Positions 56,265 through 64,000 of a stretch of DNA of 64,000 bases are shown here, piece after piece. Origin of the DNA: Cliona cf. orientalis (lineage: Eukaryota; Porifera; Demospongiae; Clionaida; Clionaidae). Location: positions 22,504,058 through 22,568,057 of the forward strand of contig OZ005689.1 of assembly GCA_963930775.1 (NCBI GenBank), read 5' to 3'. The notes beneath the pieces were generated by a model. It made no database searches. It was not told the DNA's origin and saw only the letters and a program-made list of their open reading frames with translations. The first letter of the stretch is position 1, and each line of letters begins with the position of its first letter. Position numbers and translations under genes: made by a program.

Positions 56265-57148
56265 CACGCCCCTCATTAACTTGCGTTCTGATCAGATGAA
56301 CAGGATGACAAAGCCTCGGAAGGCTGTTAGGCGCCCCAAGTAGTGATAATGCTTTTCTGCTTAGGGAGAAACTGACCAAATTCTGAGTTTTTAATACTGT
56401 TGGCAGCAGCTAGCTACCCGGCATATTTTTATGATCTGTACGTTTAATACCTCTGCTCGAGCCTTGCGCCTTCGCCGTATGCCGGATGGTATGACATCTA
56501 TGATCGATCCAGCGTAGTACTAGCGCTGCAAGCGCTAGTAAGTAGCTCGGCTATGCCTAGCGCCTTACCACTCCTCGAGCCTTGAACCTTCATATCCATG
56601 ATCAGTCCAGCGCGCCGTTGCACGCGCTAGCCATGTACAATCATCGATCATGCATCTGAGCTATGCGCTAGGCGCCTAGGGCCAGGCGCTGTCACATGAC
56701 TTCACCATGGCAACATATTCCGAGCATGCGCATTATATCATAAAATGGCGTATCAGACACACCCATAACGCGCTGTATACACCCACCATTATGTAACTAT
56801 CGAGATAATGCAAAAATAGCGTGCCATGGACCTGCGCGCTACAAAAGGAACTGGATTTATACTCAAACTAAGATGAGAGGTCAAGGCAGTCTTGAGTTAG
56901 CCCTGGTAATGAAAAAGAAAGAAAGATTGACAAATGGCCTATTTTTTGAACATCTGGTTCTGATGTGTACAATTGTTTTGATGAATGATCTTGGTCTTGT
57001 TAGATGCACAATTTGCTGGAGATTCTGATTTTCACACTTAGAAATTTCACAAATTTACCTATTTTGAGATATTTGGGTATTTTTAATGTATTACATATAT
57101 GGCATATCCGGGCCATCCCTACTTATAGAGTCTACCGACTCTATGATA
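56265..57148. repeat. Dispersed element family I, copy 3 (inverted)
   Basis: Ends on the right with AGAGTCTACCGACTCTAT, the inverse of the start of copies 1 and 2. It contains GTCACATGACTTCACCATGG and the AGTCTTGAGTTAGCCCTGG block. The left part (CCACGCCCCTCATTAAC) also resembles the interior of 58622-58930. Confidence 0.75.
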
Positions 57149-57386
57149 TTTATATAGTTGGAACATGTGAACAATACTAACTTATGGGCACATATATTTG
57201 CTCGGATACATACAAATTAATACAAAATTTACTACTGATTAAAAATGCACAATTTACGAAAAACGAATAATAATATATCTACCTAAAAATGGTCATAACT
57301 CCACTTGTGATCAATGTTTTTATATGAAACTTTGCATCATTGTATTCAGCACACATAGGGCTATCACTCCATACCAAAATCCCTAT

Positions 57387-58044
57387 TTGTGACCGGATTT
57401 GGGAAAACCCTCCGTATGGGATCCGCGCGCGATTCACGCAATGCGCGTTTTTAGTAGCTCAGGTCGAAATTTGTCAAAGTCCAGATTTTGTCATATACAT
57501 GTCGAACAACCCTTCTTTTAACTGTTGCTGTCTTCTATGGCGGCTAGTCGTGCTATACGAAGGCGAAATAAGCCTTCATTTTGACCCACCTAGTCGGCAC
57601 AGCCGCCGTACACGGAGCCCGTTGCTATGGGCGGTAATTAGAATTCTCTACCTAGATACAGCTAGATTCATCGATCTACTGTACATTCGCTCACCTTTTT
57701 AGCTTCTTGGGCATCTAAGAACAATCGGCTGTCGTCAACAACGAAATTCAACTCTTGCTCGATCTTTCGAACGGCTCCGCCCATGTCCATTTAATTGATT
57801 TCCGGGTCACGCGTAGTTTGCGGAAACGGATTTTTTCAGAAAATTGAGTTTGATGCATGGTTGATAAGCTCTATCATAGAGCTAACCCGCGTTCAAGTCT
57901 TAGGCCGATCGTGTGCATGGTTGTGGAGATACAGCGCTTTGTTTGCGATCGCGCCACACCCCCAATAATCGAGAAATTACGGTCTAAAGGCGTTGCTATG
58001 CACGCATATGGCCATACGGAGGGCTTTCCCAAATCCGGTCACAT
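57387..58044. mobile_element. Family A element, copy A3, with internal inversion
   Basis: The outer ends are as in A2. From 57829 to 58011 the sequence is the inverse complement of the corresponding segment of A1 and A2, while 57387-57828 and 58012-58044 keep the normal orientation. Confidence 0.9.
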
Positions 58045-58045
58045 T

Positions 58046-58620
58046 TTTTTAAAAATCCCCAATCAGGTCACATAATAATATGTAACTCAACCCTGCTGGT
58101 AGACACTGACATCTGTTAAGGACATCTGTTAAGTGTTATGTCACAGATTAATCAACGATACCATATTATACGGAGCACCCAATTATCTGTCATTTTGGAA
58201 TGTCACCATACTGATCAAGTCCAGTACCATCTTGTGTGCGTGTGCTGATCATGACCAAGTCCAATACCAGCGATTTTTGATTTTAGGCGCAGTGGAGGGT
58301 CAAAGGTCACATTTAACCCCTTCGGTACAGGAATTTTAATGTCGGAATCAATGATGCCTTGTACCCTGCTTGTACCGAATAACCTATTGCATGGAACTCA
58401 ACCAACTGCTGTACATGTCACAGGCCTAGGGCTAGCTACCTGGACTCGCGGGACATGTAAATTGTATACAACTTAAAATGTTAGTACTTCAGTGCAGTTT
58501 GAACTTCCTTCACTGATTAAAGTTACATCTGAAAGTTCATCTCATAAAAACTATCACTTGATACTTGTGTATTATAATAAAAATTCCAAAGAGGGTTCAA
58601 AATTGTGCATATGCATGGTG
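58046..58620. other. No gene supported
   Basis: Unassigned sequence with short frames. TGATCAAGTCCAGTACCATC / TGACCAAGTCCAATACCA is a short diverged direct repeat near 58212-58270, related to motifs at 60420-60540. Confidence 0.35.
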
Positions 58621-58621
58621 G

Positions 58622-58930
58622 CAGTGGCGTATCCAGGATTTGAAGGAGGGAGGTACTAGGTCGATCGCGCGCAAAATATTTAGCCACGCCCCTCATTTAC
58701 GCGTTCTTGAAGATAGCTGGCTGACAAAAGAAGGCTGTTTTAGGCCTAGTGACGATGAGAAAACGCTGTTTAAGGAGCGAATTTTAGAGGCCAGTAAGTT
58801 TATTGTTGGTAGGAGCTGCCAGTTATCGATTATCATTGACAATATTTGTACTGAGGTACTGAGCTGGCTGTTGTGCCAGAGCTGAGGGGGGTGCTCCAGC
58901 ACCCTGAGCTCCATGCTAGATACGCCACTG
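58622..58930. mobile_element. MITE of family F, copy 4
   Basis: CAGTGGCGTATCCAGGATTT at the left and TAGATACGCCACTG at the right. Flanks GGTGG on both sides, one base offset. The interior shares TAGCTGGCTGACAAAAGAAG (in inverse) with the right part of family I. Confidence 0.85.
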
Positions 58931-58934
58931 CGGT

Positions 58935-59667
58935 GGAGTATGGTTTCCAGTGTGATACCAGCCAATCTCCATTGCTGTTTTGCATGCTCACTCCAAAGTG
59001 GCAATGCTGTGCTATGGACTAGAAGAGTAATTTTCAGTCACTGATATCACTCACGAAATACCTGAGATACAAAAGAGGAAATTAGTGTCAGTAATCACCT
59101 CCTACAAGGATTAATTCCTAATGCCCTAAGCCTTTTTACAAGACTGTAATATTGTTTAGAATCATAATTATCACTAGCCAGAGTGGTGAAAATGTAGGTG
59201 TTTAAAGACCAAAATCTATCCAATCAAGTGATGTATATCAAGTATCATAAATCATGACCCATACATACATACATACAGTAATGTGTCATGCAGTTTTCCA
59301 GTTATTTGACTGAACATAAGGTCAACATCATACGTAAAGTACATGACACACTACTACAATGCCATGTGGATACCACAGAACCTTCCAGTATATGCATGAA
59401 TATTATATAGGTGAATGGGAGGTAGGCCTGGGGCAAATATTCCTTTACATTTGCCCGTTATTCAACTTTTTCAAGAAGCTGCCTATTCAAAAAAATTATT
59501 CACGAATATTTGGCCCAAGCCTAATGGGAGGGTCTGAGGACGAGGAAAAAAAAGAAAATTTTGAATAAACTAATATATTATTTCAACTAATTAGCGGCTG
59601 ACGAGAAATTAATATTATAAATAAAATGTGCATATGGGTTACAAAGGCTGACTGTCTAGTGGAGTGT
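58935..59667. other. No gene supported
   Basis: AT-rich sequence with a short CATACATACATACA run near 59262. No repeat partner noted. Confidence 0.3.
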
Positions 59668-59670
59668 TGG

Positions 59671-60006
59671 CCTCATCCCCAGGCTCTCTTGGGGGAGGGA
59701 AAAAGATAGCCAGGTAACTGCATACGCACGTGCCAAAATCTCTGTATACTATCAATGGACTACTTTATCGTATACTAGGTACTAGTCAAGCTCAGAAGTC
59801 TCCCAAACACTCAAAAAGTATCTTACCATCACCTAGTGATGGTGTCTAGGAGATTTAAATGAGATAAATCGGTTGATTTTTATCCCCTCTAAAGGCCATT
59901 TTGTTGAAAACTGACCTACCATGTTTTAGGGTTCACACATGTGCATGCAGTCATTACCAGGGTCTCTTTTCCTGGGCCCTCCCCCAAGAGAGAGCCTGGG
60001 GACCGT
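59671..60006. mobile_element. MITE with CCCCAGGCTCTCTTGG ends (family E)
   Basis: The left TCCCCAGGCTCTCTTGGGGG pairs in inverse with CCCCCAAGAGAGAGCCTGGGGA at the right (one extra AG). About 340 bases, non-coding. The outermost boundary is uncertain by about 5 bases. Confidence 0.8.
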
Positions 60007-60009
60007 GCA

Positions 60010-60740
60010 AGGTAGTGGAACATATCCACCACTTAAATCAACTAGACAACCACAGCAGTTAATGAGCTTGACCACGGATGACAGAGTGGAATCTGTGAAG
60101 TGCTATCATCTACATATTAAAATTATAATTATTCATGATTCAAGAGAATGGTTTAATCTTGACATTAATTTTCATATTAATTCCGATCACTTTGCATGCC
60201 ATTCATACTTACATTTTAATACATGTTGAGTGAACAGCTCTTCATTCCTGGCCAGGTTACAATGACGTTGGTATCAATGTTAGTATGTTCTCGAGTAAAA
60301 CCAGAACATCAAGAAACAAAAATATATTGTAATCGACAGGGTTAGATTGACCTTTGACCTCCCAACTGCGCCCAAAATCAAAAATCGCCCAATACCATCT
60401 TAATGAAGACTAAGTCCCATGCCACTTTGATCAAGATCATCTAGTCCGCCATATTTATCAAGGCCATCAAGTCCAATGCTATCTTGTGGGTGCTTATCAA
60501 TTCCAGTGTCATCTTTTGAGTATTGGTCACGTCTAATACTATCTTCTGTGTGCATAATATTATGAGTTATATTCATGGTTAGTTGCAAAGGCCTTGCAAT
60601 AGATGTAGGTATTCCAGATCTTTGCATTTTCAAATCTTTGACTGATGAAAGACCATACAGATCTTCATCTATCCTCACCAAGTTTTTCATAAGTGCCTCC
60701 TTAATCGTTCTTTCATTGGGTCATTTCTGTTTTAATAAGC
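60010..60740. other. No gene; short degenerate repeats
   Basis: On the minus strand near 60400-60560 a unit resembling GATAAGCACCCACAAGATAG / GATCAAGTGGCATGGG repeats about five times with Asp/Gly/Leu-rich frame (GLDGLDKYGGLDDLDQ), which looks like a minisatellite-encoded peptide rather than a gene. Confidence 0.35.
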
Positions 60741-60744
60741 AATT

Positions 60745-61881
60745 ATGACTGGATCTGAGAAAACACGGCATATGTGCATAGGGCACAATGCGTGTTTTTA
60801 GTCAAAAAATTTAAAAGTCCAGTTTTGTCGTATTTATGTCAAAGAACCCTTCTAACTGTTGCCACCGCCTACAGAGGGTAAAAAGGTAAGTTATCAAGAT
60901 GAAATAGCTTGACCTACCTAGTCAGTACAGCTGCCGTACACGGAGCACATTGCTAAGGGGTGCTAATTATAAATCCCTATCTAGATACAGCTAGATTCAT
61001 TGAACTACTGTACGTTCGTTAAATAGCAACACAAAGGTAAAGAAAGAGGCACCTCCCTGAAAGTCATGTTTTGAGCTTGCAGTCCAGGAGTCACATGGCA
61101 GACAGGTATGCTGGAAAAAGAACAAGATATTCCCAATTGTTACTATTAACTAAGAAGTGCATTTATTCATCACACCAAATAAGACATCTATTTCCCTCAT
61201 CTTTAGCCTATATCGTACCCAACAGATATCCTGATTAATTACACAGAGAATACATGGCAGGCGTGGCTGAAGGCCTTTGAACTTCGGACAGGTACAGGCT
61301 ACAAGATGTGCACCAGCATGAACAAAACCAAGAAACCGATAATGGAGTATCAAGACAATGTAACCCTAACAATAAGTTACAAAGGCTCACAAGCCTTCAT
61401 TTTGACCTACCTAGTCTGTACAACTGCCATACATGGAGCCCGTTTGCTATGGGTGCTAATTAGCATTCTCTATCTAGATACATCTAATCTAGGATTCATC
61501 GAACTACTGTACGTTCGCTCACCTTTTTAGCTTCTTGGACATCAAAGAACAATTGGCTGTCGCTGTCAACAATGAAATTCAACTCTAGCTTGATCTTTAC
61601 GTTCATTTCGAACGGCTCCGCCCAGGTCCATTTAATTGATTTCTGGGTCACGCGTAGTATGCAGAAACGCCATATGCATGCATAGCAATGCCTTTGGATT
61701 GTAATTTCTTGATTATTGGGGGTTTGGCATGATCACAAAGCACTGTATTTCCACAACCAAGCGCAGTTGGTCTGAAACTTGAATGCGGGTTAGTTCTATG
61801 GTAGAATTTAACAACCATACGTAAAACTCAACTTTCACAAAAAAAATCCCATATGCCGGGTTTTCTCAGAGACAGTCACAT
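60745..61881. mobile_element. Family A, copy A4, rearranged and interrupted
   Basis: ATGACTGGATCTGAGAAAAC at the left and GACAGTCACAT at the right are diverged family A ends. The 60745-61022 part covers the left half. After about 355 bases of foreign sequence (61023-61378), part of the same segment (CTACCTAGTC to TACTGTACGTTCG) appears again before the right half. So it is either two truncated copies or one copy with a partial duplication around an insertion. Confidence 0.75.
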
Positions 61882-61899
61882 ATAATTAAAGGATTTTGA

Positions 61900-62400
61900 T
61901 ACTACGGATGGGATAAGTCAGTGGATGAGGAGGTCTACACCAGCACTAAGGCCAGGTTGTTGACTGGTATGAAGAGCTTGGTAACCAAGGGGTATTTTTG
62001 ATGCACAAAACATCTTGGATGTATGCATTAGCCACTGTTCGACATCCGTTTGGACCAAATCGTCCTCGATGAGTTCCACCTTCTCTTAAGGATTGGAGAT
62101 GTCCTTCTAAGGAACCTTATCCTTCATGTGGACAGCATGGGTCACAGGAGGAATTAGCATGATGGAGAGGATTCCTATGGCATCAGGGAGCTGGAAGAGG
62201 CCATCCGTACATGTGGTGACAGCTTTCAGATCCGGCAGAACAGAGAACCAACTAGTAAGCCCATCCCCGGTAGCTATGATTTCACTGCTTTGTCAGGTAA
62301 GTTTATGCTCCAGGTGATGAGGAAGCTTCCTGCCAAATTTGACACCATCTTGCTTGACGGCCTAGGACCACAGGTAGCTCAGCTTTGGCTTACCATACTG
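61900..62400 (+). pseudogene. Unrecognised coding remnant with one internal stop
   Basis: An otherwise continuous plus frame from about 62035 to 62400 reads LDQIVLDEFHLLLRIGD, then VLLRNLILHVDSMG, a TAG, and IRELEEAIRTCGDSF. It closes after PAKFDTILLDGLGPQV. Hydrophobic/charged periodicity and codon pattern look coding. I have the impression of similar DELHLxLRI segments in invertebrate proteins of unknown role, but cannot name the family. The frame upstream (61900-62030) is not joined with confidence. The TAG (about 62152) makes this a probable pseudogene. Confidence 0.45.
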
Positions 62401-62619
62401 TAAAGTCTGGTTAATAAGCGCACATGCTTATTAAGTGCATGCTTCCTTCCTGTTATTAAGTATTGTCTAATAAGCGCATGCGTCCAAAAAAGACAGTAAT
62501 ATTCACCGTTCGAGCAAGAGTTCTCCATGTTCTCTACATGGTTAGAACTTGTTTACCAACATAGTTTCAGATAGCCAGCTGCATGGGTACTTACCGACTG
62601 CTTTGATGACCTTCTGGAG

Positions 62620-62941
62620 TTAGAGACAATCATTCTGATGGCTACGGTATGACTTGAGAACGATTCAGCGATCAGAATGAAATTTTCAAAAAGAACTGAA
62701 ACTAAATCCATATTTTTCTTGTTCTCGCCACTGTCATATTCACTGCCATTAAATATAACCGATTAGTGATAGCGCTTGTGTTTTGGCAAAACTTCCAGAA
62801 CCGTTCTAATTGCAGCTCTTAGGCGTCGCCCCAATTTAGGCCCCCTTAGACCTGTTCATGAATTTTTCAGTTCTAATTGGAGGCGCCTGCACGATCTGTA
62901 ATTATTTTTTGAGGGCGCCTATATTATTAGAAAGTATACAG
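62620..62941. mobile_element. Family H element, partial inverted copy
   Basis: Shares GGAGGCGCC, GGGCGCCTATATTA and the AGAACTGAAACTA / TTCTTGTTCTCGCCACTGTC blocks (in inverse) with 51640-52195. The right flank is TA at 62942-62943; the left end is lost. Confidence 0.75.
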
Positions 62942-62944
62942 TAC

Positions 62945-64000
62945 TGTTGTTTACAAATAATAGTGATAATATACAACGTGTATGTATGTACATTGAGTTT
63001 ATCATGTGTGATTTAACTCATTAGGACTCTATCACTCCATTCTGTTGTTTCCAGTGCCTCACCATCCACAACTGATGTATCCACGTTTCATGTGAAGGTA
63101 CAGCACTTTGAGTAAGAAGTAGAAGAATTCGACTCTTTGACTTTAATATTGTACAATTTCAAGCTCACCTGCCTGCGATACAAAATTTGTTCGGGTTGTT
63201 ACACATTCAATCCTTGTGAGAGCTTTTTATGATCATTGTTACAATCATATCTGGTAAAGGTTGTTGCTATTAATTTTGAGCTGTAATATAATTATGTAAT
63301 TCATTAAACATTTTGTAGGTATTGTATGGTGTATCACATTCCTTCTATACTTAAAACCTATGGCAACCTGAGGTAATTTTCTGGGTAAGGTGTATACGCA
63401 TATTATGTGCTTGTGAACATACAATATACATCAAGAGTATATAAGAGGAAGGACTGCTCGAAAGTTGTACAAAGGTCACCAGACATGCTTTCGTATAGTC
63501 ATTATGATAACACCTTGTCTATTTGTATATGCAGGTGTACTTGTACTACGAAAAGAGCTTTTACAGGCAGGTATACTGGAGTTAGATACTCTCTTCTCTC
63601 TCTCATACACTCTTGACACTCGTCTTAATCACTTCAGGAGTGGAGAAGAACAATGATACCTCGAAGAGGAATTACTTCTCCATCACCAAACGTGCTCCTG
63701 GAGAGATTATTAGGATTATTAGGTGACTACCAGGTCAACCAGCTCCAACGGGGAGTGTGGGGACACCCAACTTGTGTGCGGGAGAAGAGACCCTACTGCA
63801 AGAGAGATATGGATTACTGGGAGGGTGGGGTGGTGGGATCCCAGCAGTGAGGAAGCAACAACGAACTGAGCATGCATGTGGCTACTCCTGAAACCCGAGT
63901 ACTGTTGGTCGCTTGATCTTTACTACACATACACCAGCTCTTTTAAGAGCTACACCCCTTTACATGAAAACGGATTTTTCTAAAGACTACCCATTCACTA
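62945..64000. other. No gene supported; one small ORF near the right edge
   Basis: AT-rich to about 63640. A plus frame from about 63653 to TGA 63850 (LLERLLGLLGDYQVNQL, then Trp/Cys-containing) has a GC-richer, coding-like composition, but no domain. An overlapping frame (NYFSITKRAPGEIIRI) follows a TTCAG acceptor, so which frame is real, if any, is unclear. Confidence 0.3.

Overview
This window looks like animal nuclear DNA from an early-branching metazoan, most likely a sponge. Coding segments are split by very short GT-AG introns (55-75 bases where both ends can be placed). The sequence is AT-rich and packed with small DNA transposons, and several protein families (a DDE transposase with a TDGGPDHR motif, the RING/AT-hook family, RiboL-PSP-like HEPN proteins) are ones I associate with sponges and cnidarians. 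No operon, bacterial gene, rRNA, tRNA or CRISPR array is supported. The species call is inference.

Layout. 1-0.7 kb: the broken N-terminal part of a RING/AT-hook protein on the minus strand. 3.7-4.4 kb: first copy of a 0.66-kb inverted-repeat element (family A). 6.4-8.6 kb: a broken multi-exon gene with a tandemly duplicated exon-intron unit, one intron holding a TA-inserted element whose empty site survives in the sister intron. 8.9-12.6 kb: a decayed DDE transposon inside inverted repeats, followed by a tandem duplication and by an intact intronless zinc-finger/coiled-coil ORF (13.9-14.9 kb). 15-24.6 kb: almost only dispersed repeats, including nested elements. 24.7-25.9 kb: one possible exon and a two-exon gene end whose coiled-coil exon has been split by a 357-base element. 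28.1-29.1 kb: four exons of a RecQ-like helicase that stop just after the DEAH box. 29-35.4 kb: more repeats. 35.45-36.2 kb: a 5'-truncated LINE reverse-transcriptase fragment.

38.2-44.05 kb is the most complete unit: a CACTA-like (EnSpm/TNP2) transposon of 5,864 bases with terminal inverted repeats and a 3-base CTA target duplication. It carries an intact three-exon transposase (minus) and a divergently transcribed, frame-damaged partner gene (plus). 45.15-46.0 kb: a HEPN-domain gene remnant whose active-site histidine position reads Asn. 46.3-48.0 kb: an array of about eight exon-like repeats, interrupted by an element with perfect 29-base ends. 49.6-51.3 kb: a decayed hAT transposase. 52.6-54.0 kb: a decayed piggyBac transposase. 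54.1-54.7 kb: a second exon-like array joined by microsatellites. 55.8-64 kb: further family copies, including one carrying a 183-base internal inversion, and a broken unrecognised coding remnant at 61.9-62.4 kb.

Taken together this is a transposon graveyard with a few younger members. The genes do not form a pathway. What links them is mobile-element activity: transposase plus accessory protein in one element, non-autonomous elements inserted into exons and introns, and tandem exon duplications. The only long reading frames without visible damage are the CACTA-like transposase, the 347-residue zinc-finger ORF and the LINE fragment.
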